NCBI GenBank assembly: GCA_002471975.1
Contig: DKQZ01000100.1
Location: 1 to 31,464 of the forward strand
Length of the DNA stretch: 31,464 nt
Direction: 5' to 3'
Source: Dialister sp. UBA7295
GTDB lineage: Bacteria; Bacillota; Negativicutes; Veillonellales; Dialisteraceae
The notes under the pieces are model-generated. The model was not told the DNA's origin, did no database searches, and saw only the letters and a list, made by a program, of their open reading frames with translations. Position numbers and translations under genes: made by a program. The first letter of the stretch is position 1; each line of letters opens with the position of its first letter. Positions 8,032 through 15,771 of the stretch are shown here, piece after piece.

Positions 8032-8928
8032 TCAGTCGTCTCTATCGACCTTATATTTCCTCTCCAGTTCTTTATAGGTATCCAGTCCGATGATATGATT
8101 GAATTCGCCGAAAGGAATCAGCCTGTCTGCCACGGCATTGGTAGTTCCGTCCTTGGCGAGAGCGGTGAAGAGTCCGCTTAATGCCTTTGTAATGGTATAA
8201 ACGGCAGAGCATGCGTAGAATACCACGGAATAGCCCATCTGCTGAAGTTCTTCTGCCGGAATGATCGGTGTCTTGCCGCCTTCGATCATATTGGCAACGA
8301 TGTAAGCGCCGGTGCCTTCCATGCCAAGAGCAAATTTTTCCACTTCTTCCCGGCTGCAAAGACCATCAGCGAAGCACATTTCTGCCCCTGCATCAGCGTA
8401 ACGCTTGGAACGTTCGATGGCTTCATCAATTCCATAAACGGCCCGGGCATCAGTGCGGCTCATGATCATCATTTCCTTATCCAAACGGGCATCCACGGCA
8501 GCGCGGATCTTCTGGGCATGTTCTTCTGCGGAAATGACGACTTTGCCATCCATATGACCGCAGCGTTTCGGCCATGCCTGGTCCTCGAAGAAGGTGCATA
8601 CAGAGCCGGCATTTTCGAACATTCTCTCTGTGCGGATCATGTTCAGTGCGTTGCCATAACCGGTATCTCCATCCGCCATGACCGGAATGTCTACGGCATT
8701 GCAGATGCCCGTCAGCTGTTCAGCCATTTCCGTGCAGGAAAGAAGGCCTACGTCCGGCTGGCCGAGACGGGAAGCGGATACGGAATAGCCGCCCATGATA
8801 ATGCAGGAAATACCTGATTTTTCAGCGACTTTGGCAGTCAGCGCATCCCCTACGCCCGGGGTAATCAGGATCTTTCCGGATTTCAGATCTTCACGGAACT
8901 GGATTCTCTTTTCGGTTGCTGTCTTCAT
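8032..8928 (-). CDS. Isocitrate lyase/PEP mutase superfamily enzyme
   Basis: A 298-residue cytoplasmic TIM-barrel enzyme of the isocitrate lyase/phosphoenolpyruvate mutase superfamily. Key residues are present: the Mg-binding DGDTGYGN loop (Asp86, Asp88), Glu116-Asp117, and the catalytic loop KRCGH at 121-125, whose cysteine marks the lyase branch (2-methylisocitrate lyase PrpB, 2,3-dimethylmalate lyase) rather than true PEP mutases. It probably splits a 2-substituted malate or isocitrate into pyruvate or succinate plus a partner; the substrate cannot be read from sequence. No prp genes are nearby. AAGGAGG precedes the ATG. Upstream on the same strand lie a repeat pair and, beyond it, a tandem T-box leader whose target is unclear; hairpins between make read-through uncertain. 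Confidence 0.85.
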   Translation of the reverse strand: MKTATEKRIQFREDLKSGKILITPGVGDALTAKVAEKSGISCIIMGGYSVSASRLGQPDVGLLSCTEMAEQLTGICNAVDIPVMADGDTGYGNALNMIRTERMFENAGSVCTFFEDQAWPKRCGHMDGKVVISAEEHAQKIRAAVDARLDKEMMIMSRTDARAVYGIDEAIERSKRYADAGAEMCFADGLCSREEVEKFALGMEGTGAYIVANMIEGGKTPIIPAEELQQMGYSVVFYACSAVYTITKALSGLFTALAKDGTTNAVADRLIPFGEFNHIIGLDTYKELERKYKVDRDD

Positions 8929-8995
8929 AATGTCCTCCTTGGAATGATGGTAGTTGTACTATATTTAAAAATTTAATGAAATGACTGGCTTTATA

Positions 8996-9060
8996 AAGTT
9001 ATCAGTTACCAGTTATCAGTTGTGGTGGCCGCCTGATAATAAAAAGGCGGCTTATGATGA
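8996..9060 (+). repeat. Octamer-run plus hairpin element, left half of pair
   Basis: TTATCAGTTACCAGTTATCAG words, then TGGTGGCCGCC and a GCCGCC/GGCGGC hairpin. It faces the minus-strand element at 9085-9172, forming an inverted-ended unit like that at 886-1025. Confidence 0.65.
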
Positions 9061-9084
9061 AATATTCATTCATAATATGGACTA

Positions 9085-9172
9085 TTTTTATAAAATGGCC
9101 CGCTATCCAATTTCATGCGGGCCCACCTTCACTGATTACTGAGAACTGCGAACTGATAACTTCATCCTCAAA
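9085..9172 (-). repeat. Octamer-run plus hairpin element, right half of pair
   Basis: On the minus strand, GTTATCAGTTCGCAGTTCTCAG words, then GAAGGTGGGCCCGC, a GGCCCGC/GCGGGCC hairpin and ATTTTATAAAA. It sits between the T-box leader and the next minus-strand gene, where the hairpin and T-rich tail would act as a further terminator. Confidence 0.65.
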
Positions 9173-9209
9173 GTTTTTAGAAAATGATAGTTACTCAGCC
9201 TTCGGACTC

Positions 9210-9298
9210 AAAACACAAAAGCCCCCTTCTGCATTGCAGAAAGAGGCGCACGGGCGCGGTACCACTCTCACTTATCACTTAGAGCATAAGAAGGTAAT
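9210..9298 (-). promoter_or_regulatory. Second, truncated T-box: antiterminator and terminator without Stem I
   Basis: Just after the first terminator, the minus strand carries a second T-box bulge sequence (AGTGGTACCGCGCC, 9254-9267) followed by a hairpin (GCCTCTTTCTGCA/TGCAGAAGGGGGC) and TTTTGTGTTTT. Only about 30 bases separate it from the first terminator, too few for a Stem I with a specifier loop. It is either a decayed tandem T-box or a second decision hairpin served by the first Stem I. Confidence 0.8.
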
Positions 9299-9501
9299 AA
9301 AAAAGCCCTGTCCCATCGGACAAGGGCGCTCAACGCGCGGTACCACCCTGCATTATACTCATCATCCATAACGGGGACTCCCGCCTCGCCTACTCATTTC
9401 AGCATCAGTGCTCACGGGTGACACGCTTCCCTTCCATACCGGTTCCCATCCTCCCGGCTCTCTGTGATTTCCAGGTGAGCTTAATCCCGCTCCTTGCATT
9501 T
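9299..9501 (-). promoter_or_regulatory. T-box leader (tRNA-sensing riboswitch), complete
   Basis: The minus strand shows the canonical order: Stem I with the AGAGAGCCGG distal region, the TGAGTAGG motif, CCCCGTTA, then the T-box sequence AGGGTGGTACCGCGCG (9334-9349) that pairs with an uncharged tRNA 3' end, and a GCCCTtGTCC/GGACAGGGC terminator with six T. UGGU implies a tRNA with discriminator A. The specifier loop probably lies around UCACCC just before GUGAGC, but I cannot fix the codon; Thr, Ser or His would be candidates. No aminoacyl-tRNA synthetase or amino acid gene follows. Confidence 0.92.
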
Positions 9502-9507
9502 GAAAAT

Positions 9508-9536
9508 ATTATAATTTGAGAAATAGGAACTGTCAA
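9508..9536 (-). promoter_or_regulatory. Consensus sigma-A promoter of the T-box leader
   Basis: TTGACA (9531-9536) and TATAAT (9508-9513) on the minus strand, exactly 17 bases apart: a perfect consensus. Transcription should begin near 9501, at the start of the T-box leader. Confidence 0.92.
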
Positions 9537-9544
9537 GGGAGCAG

Positions 9545-9640
9545 CGAGCCGTTAGCAGCTAGCAGTTAGCCGTTAGCCAGCCGTTAGTAAAATGTTCCCT
9601 TCTAACTGCTAACGGCTAACCACTAACAGCTATTTACTTC
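9545..9640. repeat. Inverted runs of CGTTAGCAG-like words
   Basis: Left half GCCGTTAGCAGCTAGCAGTTA and further words; right half the complement (CTAACTGCTAACGGCTAACC) after a short AT-rich middle. A similar run lies at 16146-16188. It has the inverted-word-run layout of the other elements but no strong GC hairpin core. Confidence 0.65.
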
Positions 9641-9658
9641 ACCATGACACAATCCCTA

Positions 9659-9686
9659 TTGTAAATTAAATAATTCCGTGTATGAT
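9659..9686 (+). promoter_or_regulatory. Probable sigma-A promoter of the YitT-family gene
   Basis: TTGTAA (9659-9664) and TATGAT (9681-9686) with a 16-base gap, about 50 bases ahead of the ATG at 9737. Confidence 0.55.
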
Positions 9687-9736
9687 AGATATACAATTTC
9701 ATTTTGAACGAAGACGTTCCAGGAAAGGACTATCTC

Positions 9737-10735
9737 ATGAAAAACATACTGGGAGCCGACGCGCATACTGCCACCTACTGGCAGCGGCTCGCTTTTATCG
9801 TGGTCATCACCATGATCGGTACCTTCGGCTATTCCGTAGGCGTCAATGCCTTTCTGGTCCCCCACCAGTTCCTCTCGGGAGGCCTCACCGGTATCGCCAT
9901 GATTCTCTACTATATGACCGGTTTCCCCATCGGTATCGCCAACCTCATTTTCAATATCCCGATCCTCATCCTCTCCCTGAAATACATGGGAAAACTGTAC
10001 ACCCTGATTACCATTCTGGGCACCGTCCTCTGCTCTGTATTCATCGATCTCACCAGTTTTATGGCCGATTATCAGGTCGTGAAAGATCCCCTGGTTTCCG
10101 CCATTTCCGGCGGTGTCGTACTGGGCCTTTCCATGGGACTCCTCTATCGATACAATTCCAATACCGGCGGACTTGACGTAGTCGGCGCAGTCCTCAAGAA
10201 ATTCTACAATCTGGAAATAGGATACGTCGTCTTTGGTATCAACGTCATCATCGTAGGAGCCGGAGCCTTCTTCTTTGCCCTCGAACCGGCCATCTGCACA
10301 CTCATTGCCATGTACATCAATGCCAATCTGGCAAACCGCATCGTCATCGGCTTTGCCCAGCGAAAAGCAGCCTTCATCGTCTCCGATAAACCGCTGGAAA
10401 TAGCGGATACCCTCCTTAGAAACATCGGTCACGGAGCCACCCTCCTCTATGGTCAGGGCGCTTTCTCCGGAGCCGAAAAGAAAATCGTCTTCGCCATCGT
10501 AGACCTCACCCAGGTCACCAGAGTCCGTCACCTGATCGAAGAAATAGACCCCCACGCTTTCCTCTTCATCATGAATACCACCGACGTCATAGGCCGGGGT
10601 TTCACCAGTCCCATCTCCAATGCCCTCAATATGCCCCCATCCGTCCGCTATGACAGCAAAGACGGAGAACTCATCCCCACAGGCATCTGGAGCGAACAGA
10701 TGGAAGAAGAAGCGGAAAAAGTGGATCGTCATTAA
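9737..10735 (+). CDS. YitT/DUF161 family membrane protein with DUF2179 domain
   Basis: A 332-residue inner-membrane protein of the YitT (DUF161, UPF0750) family, whose transported substrate or role is not established. The N-terminal 180-200 residues hold five or so hydrophobic segments, beginning with AFIVVITMIGTFGYSVGVN, and the family's glycine-rich stretches GGLTGIAMILYY and SGGVVLGLSMGLLYRYNSNTGG. The C-terminal soluble DUF2179 domain follows (about 220-310, with HGATLLYGQGAFSG). Length is a little above the usual 280-300. The ATG at 9737 is preferred over an upstream TTG at 9704 because AGGAAAGGA lies 7 bases before it. It is a single-gene unit with its own promoter; the hairpin element at 10769-10851 probably terminates it. 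Confidence 0.87.
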   Translation: MKNILGADAHTATYWQRLAFIVVITMIGTFGYSVGVNAFLVPHQFLSGGLTGIAMILYYMTGFPIGIANLIFNIPILILSLKYMGKLYTLITILGTVLCSVFIDLTSFMADYQVVKDPLVSAISGGVVLGLSMGLLYRYNSNTGGLDVVGAVLKKFYNLEIGYVVFGINVIIVGAGAFFFALEPAICTLIAMYINANLANRIVIGFAQRKAAFIVSDKPLEIADTLLRNIGHGATLLYGQGAFSGAEKKIVFAIVDLTQVTRVRHLIEEIDPHAFLFIMNTTDVIGRGFTSPISNALNMPPSVRYDSKDGELIPTGIWSEQMEEEAEKVDRH

Positions 10736-10768
10736 TTTTCATAACGTCGTTTTTCTCACAAACTGCCG

Positions 10769-10851
10769 GTCGTGATCCGTGTACCGTGGTCCGTGATCCG
10801 TGAAAGTGGGCGCCTTGAAATCATAAAGACGCCCATTTTTTATATGGAAAC
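10769..10851 (+). repeat. Octamer-run plus hairpin element (terminator-like)
   Basis: Words of the form CGTGATCCGTGTACC, then GAAAGTGGGCGCCTTGAAAT, a TGGGCG/CGCCCA stem (10807-10812 with 10830-10835), and TTTTTTATATGG. Core nearly the same as the minus-strand copy at 7922-8005. Confidence 0.75.
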
Positions 10852-10870
10852 TTTCCTCTTCGAAAACCCT

Positions 10871-10941
10871 TGAATCGGGACCGTCGGGAATCCCGGGAAG
10901 GTGGCGCTGCATGAATTTTAAAACAGCGCCCTTTTTATATG
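10871..10941 (+). repeat. Word-run plus hairpin element
   Basis: TGAATCGGGACCGTCGGGAA words, then GGGAAGGTGGCGCTG, a GGCGCTG/CAGCGCC hairpin and CTTTTTATATGCC: a second element placed directly after the first. Confidence 0.7.
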
Positions 10942-11075
10942 CCTGCACTATCCATTCAAGCCCCACATGAGGATATCGGAAAGCATACTATCGGGCCCCA
11001 CCTTTCCTGGGATGGAAAGGTGGCTGCGGAGCAGCCGGATAGGTTGACAAATCGCACAAGCCGAAAATGGCGCGA
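10938..11075 (+). repeat. Direct repeat, copy 2 of 2
   Basis: Diverged copy of 6945-7075, ending with GGTGGCTGCGGAGCAGCCGG followed by ATAGGTTGAC and AAGCCGAAAATG. With the two elements before it and the hairpins after it, it fills the gap between the YitT gene and the minus-strand gene at 11347. Confidence 0.75.
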
Positions 11076-11101
11076 AATGGCGTATCATTTCCTGAAAATA
11101 A

Positions 11102-11143
11102 AAAACCTTCGTGGAGACAGAGTTCTGTTTCCGCGAAGGTTTT
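11102..11143 (-). terminator. Intrinsic terminator
   Basis: ACCTTCGcGGA and its complement form a long, slightly interrupted stem (AACCTTCG/CGAAGGTT outer part, ACAGA/TCTGT inner part). On the minus strand it is followed by TTTTTTATTTT. It lies about 200 bases beyond the stop of the gene at 11347-12813. Confidence 0.75.
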
Positions 11144-11193
11144 ATTTCATTGCACGTTGGGCTGGAGGTGCGGATCAGTTGATATAAAATTTA

Positions 11194-11218
11194 ATTTTGC
11201 AGACAAGGTCTGCAAAAT
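11194..11218. repeat. Perfect inverted repeat
   Basis: ATTTTGCAGAC and its exact complement, separated by AAG, form an 11-bp palindrome. Such a site could bind a dimeric regulator or form a hairpin; nothing in context decides. Confidence 0.6.
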
Positions 11219-11346
11219 CATGCAGAACCTTTTTATATTAACCAAAGTTAATCCGAAATCAGACTCATCAATGCAGGAAATATAGAGCCTAACCGTTTTG
11301 AAAACGGTGAACTCGGATAATTTCCCTGTCTCTACCCAAATAGCAT

Positions 11347-12813
11347 TTATTTATCTTCACTAATATGTTTTTTCATAACGAAGTAATACACAGCACGTTT
11401 TTCTCTACGAATAATTCCTGCTTTCAAGCCCTTGTTTATCAGTTTGGAAGCAGCATTATCAGTAATTCCCATAAATTCAGCCAGATTATTTCGATTAAAA
11501 CTATAATTTCCCTCATGGTTTTTCGCGAATTGAATAAACCGTGTTGAAGTTTTATCCCTGAATACCTCTCTGACCAATGAATCAAAATCTGTCATCTCAT
11601 CAGTTATAGTGGAATTTGTCGACTCTTTATCTTTAAATTCCCCATAAGAGGCCTTTTTTCTTCTAAACTCTTCACTCCGATTAGGCAATGTAACCCAAAA
11701 AGCCGTGTTGTCAGAATAGAAATCAGGTTTATTCCTAAAGCCCTCATATGAGCCCAAAATTCTTTGAATACCACTTCCACGACGATCCATAAAATGCAAT
11801 CTTCCAAAAATATCCGAAATGACTTCATTCCGCCGCATGGAAGGAATTTTATATAGATTTAAATCCTGAATTCTACTGCCATTCATCATCCCGCCAGGGG
11901 ACATGATTTCTATGCGGTCATCAAACATATCCACATGAATTTCAGACCCGATATTCTGGTAATCTCGATGGATAAGGGCATTAACCAAGACCTCGCGAAT
12001 TGCTTTATAAGGGTAATCGCTTTTTTCTTCCCTTCTCATTCCCCGTATTGTCCATGGATTTTTAGAATTATTTTTTATAAACGCTTCCGCATCAAAAAGA
12101 AGTGCAATCAGACTGCGATTTTCCAGCACTTTATCATCCAGTGCATCTTCATCTACCGTCCCTTTATCTATTCCTTTCCATCTGGTACATACCACTCTGG
12201 ACTGATTAAGCACCCCCTGATCACACAAAAGCAATCCCGCATTTGTTGCATAATCTCCCTCATCAATCAACTTCATGGATATTAAATCCCTGGGTAAAAC
12301 CATTGGATCATCAGCAGATTCATTATATGTGGCCTGAAGTAAAGTGAAACTAATGTCTCGAATAGTAAATGGAGTAACCAGCATATCAAATGTTTTATTC
12401 ATTCCGCGAAGAATAAGCTGATTCAGTTCTATATTCGTTACCGGTTCAGAACGATCTCCCCTTCTCACATAAGCAGTTTTACTTTTATTAATTATGCAAT
12501 AATAAGGATAGTCCGGCCCGGGAAATATTTTCAATTCCAAACAATTTTTATCATCATATACTACCGTGCTTAAAGTATACTGTACCTTGGGCTCAATTCT
12601 CGTTGATATCAATTCTGAGACTTTCGAATTAACATACTGGGGATCTTTTATTCCCACTACTGCATGATCTTTATCGCGTACTCCCCAGACAATGGTTCCT
12701 CCACGGCTATTTGCAAATGCAGAAACAGATTTCAACCAGCTGATGGGATGTTTTTCTTCCAGAAATTCTTTATAATCGACATCCGTTCCCTCTGCTGCTA
12801 ATTTAACAGACAT
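11347..12813 (-). CDS. AlbA_2 / HATPase_c-type putative transcriptional regulator
   Basis: A 488-residue cytoplasmic protein of the family often annotated as a RecG-like or Schlafen AlbA_2 DNA-binding protein. The N-terminal AlbA_2 domain (about 10-125) shows the motif FANSRGGTIVWGV. A GHKL-type ATP-binding domain follows, with the N-box REVLVNALIHRDY at 273-285 and IEIMSPGG at 301-308. The last 70 residues resemble a winged helix (NNLAEFMGITDNAASKLINK near 445). Members act as regulators and are frequent in accessory and defence islands; no specific target can be given. GGGAGGAG precedes the ATG. The gene is visibly more A+T-rich than the genes to its left, which suggests transfer. It is a lone gene with a terminator downstream. 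Confidence 0.82.
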   Translation of the reverse strand: MSVKLAAEGTDVDYKEFLEEKHPISWLKSVSAFANSRGGTIVWGVRDKDHAVVGIKDPQYVNSKVSELISTRIEPKVQYTLSTVVYDDKNCLELKIFPGPDYPYYCIINKSKTAYVRRGDRSEPVTNIELNQLILRGMNKTFDMLVTPFTIRDISFTLLQATYNESADDPMVLPRDLISMKLIDEGDYATNAGLLLCDQGVLNQSRVVCTRWKGIDKGTVDEDALDDKVLENRSLIALLFDAEAFIKNNSKNPWTIRGMRREEKSDYPYKAIREVLVNALIHRDYQNIGSEIHVDMFDDRIEIMSPGGMMNGSRIQDLNLYKIPSMRRNEVISDIFGRLHFMDRRGSGIQRILGSYEGFRNKPDFYSDNTAFWVTLPNRSEEFRRKKASYGEFKDKESTNSTITDEMTDFDSLVREVFRDKTSTRFIQFAKNHEGNYSFNRNNLAEFMGITDNAASKLINKGLKAGIIRREKRAVYYFVMKKHISEDK

Positions 12814-13156
12814 AATTCTCCTCCCTCAAAAATTTAGGTTTATCCAAAAAGAGGATAAATTTTGCTATAGAATGGAACCTTTCATAGGATAGTGGACAAA
12901 ACCAATGAATAAATGGAGTTTTCCCCTGCCGGTAGTGGAATCATCATTTAGTGAATGTACCCTTATAGTTTTTCTGCCTCAAATATCCCCATCGACTGTG
13001 CTCAATCACCGAATAGATAAAATGACCTGTCATGAGAGATAAATTGATATCCGGCCGCATAGAAATCAAAAGCATACGGACTACTCCATTGGAAGAGGAA
13101 ATAGAAATAGACCGCCTTGACTTGATTGTACAACATTCATGAGGTTTTGTGGAGAA
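12814..13156. other. A+T-rich spacer without a recognised gene
   Basis: About 340 bases between the AlbA_2 gene and the ugd fragment. A frame of 38 codons from an ATG near 13034 (ending LDLIVQHS) has no ribosome binding site, so I do not call it. No repeat family member was seen here. Confidence 0.5.
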
Positions 13157-13157
13157 A

Positions 13158-13190
13158 TAAAAAGAACCTCCACTATGAGGCTCTTTTTAT
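13158..13190 (-). terminator. Terminator-like hairpin after the ugd fragment
   Basis: AAAAAGA-CCTC and GAGG-TCTTTTT pair around CACTAT; on the minus strand a TTTTTATTT run follows. It probably served the ugd copy now reduced to a fragment. Confidence 0.65.
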
Positions 13191-13206
13191 TTAAGCTTAT
13201 TCACAC

Positions 13207-13425
13207 TCAGTCCCTCTCAAACAGATCCCTGGTATACACTTTATCTTTCACGTCATCGAGAGAATGATCGTAGCGGTTGGCAATGATGGCAAGGCTCTCT
13301 CTCTTGAATTTCGCAAGGTCATTGACAATCCGGCTTCCAAAGAAGGTAGTCCCGTCTTCCAAGGTCGGTTCATAAATGACAACTTCGGCTCCTTTGGCTT
13401 TTATACGCTTCAACGTCACCCTTGA
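13207..13425 (-). pseudogene. ugd: 3' fragment of a UDP-glucose 6-dehydrogenase gene
   Basis: The minus strand encodes about 72 residues (KRIKAKGAEVVIYEP to the end DLFERD) nearly the same as the last 72 residues of the intact ugd at 16191-17423, with scattered, mostly silent base changes. Homology stops sharply near 13425 at CCTTGAATGGA and is replaced by a short relic of the 6945/10938 repeat and then the left ncRNA-like copy. The nucleotide-binding and catalytic domains are missing, so it cannot function. The open frame continues upstream to 13581 only by chance, through unrelated sequence. Confidence 0.9.
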
Positions 13426-13482
13426 ATGGACAGGTTGCGGAGCAGCCGGATAGGTCGCCCCACCGTTTCCAGCCTGAAATGG

Positions 13483-13672
13483 AAAAAACACTCCAAAAAG
13501 ACAGCGGGACTCCCACTCCCGCTGCTCCTGGGGCATTGCCCGTTCCGGGCTCCCCGATTCAGATTCAAAATTCCTTTCCATGGTACCATATATTTCTTAG
13601 AGCAAATCCTTCTCCCCCTCCGCTTTCTCTGAGATTGGCCACTGCGGAGGCCTGCGATCGAAATTACTGCTT
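13483..13672 (-). ncRNA. Candidate structured RNA, left copy
   Basis: This minus-strand stretch matches 15772-15965 in full and in the same orientation. It begins below a promoter-like TCGACTATATGTATAG, has a CCTCCGC/GCGGAGG pairing, an ATGGTACCATGG palindrome, a GCCCGgaaCGGGC hairpin, and ends with a CAGCGGGA/TCCCGCTG stem followed by TCTTTTT. The last stem differs from the right copy by a G-C to A-T change on both sides, so pairing is kept. No coding frame is conserved. The function is unknown and I do not recognise a named RNA class. Confidence 0.6.
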
Positions 13673-13940
13673 CTATACATATAGTCGGAAAAATTTCATT
13701 TTGTATCATTAGATTTTTGTTAAATCCGATCATTAAGAAAGTGCCTGAGGATTCAGCCCCATGGATATCCCGTTCACATCCTTCCCCTGTGCATATATGT
13801 GTTTATTTCGTGGAGAATAACTCCGTTCACAGTTTAAACCGGAACCTGAAAATATTGTATAAAGATAAACGATTTTTTTGCTTATCTTCTTGCTAATTTC
13901 CCTGTTTTCTACTATATTATGTAAGAAAGGAGGGATTTTT

Positions 13941-15092
13941 ATGATTACTTATTTCTCCATGGAAGGTTTTCTTTCCATCAAAGATCCCATCGAGCTTTTC
14001 TTTATGCCCCGGCCGGGAGCCCGGATTAAGAATACCCGCTTTGCGCCCAATTTCATCGAAACGAAAAAATACCGTCTGGCCAAGTCCCTTCTTCTTTTTG
14101 GGCTCAATGCCTCCGGGAAATCCAATATTTTATTGGGGCTCACTCATCTGATAGAAATGATAAGAAATGGGCTGAACCTTTCTGCCATGGATGACAGCCG
14201 CCGGAATCTCATCAATTTCGACAGTCAGTCCGTTTCCTTTACGATTGGCCTTTATGACCCTGTGCAAAACAGCGAATATTTCTATTCTCTCCGCTATAAC
14301 TGTGAATCCATACAGGAAGAAGAACTGAAACTGAACGACCGGGACATTTATTCCTTTTCCGAAAATAAACTTTCCATCAATGATTCCGTGAAAGCCCCTG
14401 ACCGGAAATCCCTCATCCGTCTCATGTCCCGCCCCTCCACGGAACTTCTCCTCTTCAAGCTGAATGACTATCTCAACTCCGATATAGCGCCCTTCCGCCG
14501 GATAACAGGAGAAATTCTCTATAATCTGAAAGACGTAGTACCTGCCCTGACCAGAGACGCTGCCCGACTGGTTCAACAGAGGCAGAAACCCTTCTGGGAT
14601 GAAAACCATACCGCCATTTTTTCCATACTTCACATGACGGACCCTACCATCACCGATTTCAGGCTGGAACCATTCCGGTCCGGCCTTTACCAGTTGATTC
14701 TCCTCCGTGGAAATAAAAAATTTTCCGTAGGCATCGAATCCCAGGGCATTCAGAAAATATGCCATCTCATCGACCAGCTTGTTTCCATCATGATCCATGG
14801 CGGAGTATTTCTTCTGGACGAACTGGACTCCTCCATCAGCACCCAGTGCCTTCTCTCCCTATTTAATAACCTCATTCACACGGATTTCAATAAAGGCCAG
14901 TTCCTCATGACCTCCCACAATCCGCTCCTCATGAACCAGAACCTTTTCCATCCCCAGCAGCTTTATATCGTAAACAAAAAAGAAGACCTCACCACCGAAG
15001 TCTACCCTCTGGACGACTTCGACCTCCGGGCAGACAAGACAAACCTTTATGAAGATTATCTCAAAGGAAGGTTCGGTGGCAGCCATGTCTAA
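13941..15092 (+). CDS. AAA ATPase of an RloA/AbiL-like defence pair
   Basis: A 383-residue ATPase of the AAA_15/AAA_21 (OLD-like, SMC/ABC-type) class. Walker A is GLNASGKS at 54-61, a signature-like ESQGIQ lies at 266-271, Walker B is FLLDELD at 290-296, and the switch histidine is in SHNP at 325-328. The middle is a helical insert. Proteins of this class paired with a TOPRIM-like partner form abortive-infection systems (AbiL, PARIS, split OLD), where the ATPase senses phage and controls the effector; that role is inferred here from the pairing. I chose the ATG at 13941 because AAGGAGG lies 8 bases upstream; an in-frame start at 13878 would add an unrelated hydrophobic leader. The stop overlaps the start of the next gene by 8 bases, so translation is probably coupled. 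Confidence 0.85.
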   Translation: MITYFSMEGFLSIKDPIELFFMPRPGARIKNTRFAPNFIETKKYRLAKSLLLFGLNASGKSNILLGLTHLIEMIRNGLNLSAMDDSRRNLINFDSQSVSFTIGLYDPVQNSEYFYSLRYNCESIQEEELKLNDRDIYSFSENKLSINDSVKAPDRKSLIRLMSRPSTELLLFKLNDYLNSDIAPFRRITGEILYNLKDVVPALTRDAARLVQQRQKPFWDENHTAIFSILHMTDPTITDFRLEPFRSGLYQLILLRGNKKFSVGIESQGIQKICHLIDQLVSIMIHGGVFLLDELDSSISTQCLLSLFNNLIHTDFNKGQFLMTSHNPLLMNQNLFHPQQLYIVNKKEDLTTEVYPLDDFDLRADKTNLYEDYLKGRFGGSHV

Positions 15093-15714
15093 AAGAATCA
15101 CAAGAACGCCGTCCCGCCGAAGAAAATTGCAGAAATCCGTCCTCCTTCTCGTTGAAGGAAGCACGGAAAGAAATATCATTCCCCATTGCTTTGATAAACG
15201 CGATTACCCTGATCTTTCCATCACAATTCACGACTATAATGGTGGCGGATACATGGAAATCGAGCATTGGATATCCCGCAGACGGGATACCCTGGATATT
15301 GTCCTCGTTGTCTGCGACCTTGACAGAGCCGCTTCCAGCAAAGACGAAGAAAAAGCATTGCGAAAAACAATTGAATTTTTATGGAATGAAAACAGGAAAA
15401 ACAACATCTTCCTTACCTGCCCCGCCTTTGAAGAATGGCTTCTCCGCGGCCTGCCCGCTTCCCCTTCGTCCCCGCTTTTCAGATGCCTGGGCTATGGCAG
15501 CGAAAAAGAACAGAAATCAGATACCAGATTATGGGACCATTTCGTCAGAAAGGGTGGCACTCCGGCAATTGCTGCTGCCTGGTTCAGGAACAAGCCTCTA
15601 TACTATAAAAAAGTTGACTTCTCCCAGGGACAATTTGACGAAAACCACCTGACCACGTCACAAAGCGCCCTCTACTACCTTGAAGACTATCTACAGCTGT
15701 TAAATGATAAATGA
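15085..15714 (+). CDS. RloB-family TOPRIM-like protein, defence effector partner
   Basis: A 210-residue protein of the RloB family, related to TOPRIM nucleases. It opens with a basic stretch (KRITRTPSRRRK), then the TOPRIM-type core: LLLVEGSTE at about 20-28 with the catalytic-type Glu, VCDLDR at 77-81 with the DxD pair, and the family motif CPAFEEWLL at 112-120. In AbiL the AbiLii component is of this family, and AriB of PARIS and the OLD C-terminal domain are comparable. The likely role is an ATPase-controlled nuclease that stops growth on phage infection; this is inference. The ATG at 15085 overlaps the ATPase stop; AAGGAAGG lies 13 bases upstream, rather far, which fits coupled translation. 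An earlier in-frame ATG at 15049 has no ribosome binding site. A strong terminator follows. Confidence 0.83.
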   Translation: MSKRITRTPSRRRKLQKSVLLLVEGSTERNIIPHCFDKRDYPDLSITIHDYNGGGYMEIEHWISRRRDTLDIVLVVCDLDRAASSKDEEKALRKTIEFLWNENRKNNIFLTCPAFEEWLLRGLPASPSSPLFRCLGYGSEKEQKSDTRLWDHFVRKGGTPAIAAAWFRNKPLYYKKVDFSQGQFDENHLTTSQSALYYLEDYLQLLNDK

Positions 15715-15722
15715 TCCATCAA

Positions 15723-15764
15723 AAAAGAACGGTTTCCGAAACCATGTCCGGAAACCGTTCTTTT
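15723..15764 (+). terminator. Intrinsic terminator after the ATPase/RloB pair
   Basis: A perfect 16-bp stem (AAAAGAACGGTTTCCG and its complement, 15723-15738 with 15749-15764) around a 10-base loop, ending in T. It begins 8 bases after the RloB stop and faces the end of the right ncRNA-like copy. Confidence 0.93.
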
Positions 15765-15771
15765 ATTCCTA

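Noticed and set aside
9054..9371. Plus-strand frame of 105 codons
   Set aside because: It crosses the repeat pair and the antisense of the T-box leader, without a ribosome binding site.
13034..13150. Small frame of 38 codons ending LDLIVQHS
   Set aside because: No ribosome binding site and no recognisable domain; too short to support.
13207..13581. A complete 124-residue protein
   Set aside because: Only the last 72 codons are ugd-derived; the N-terminal part is chance reading through the RNA-like copy and repeat relic.
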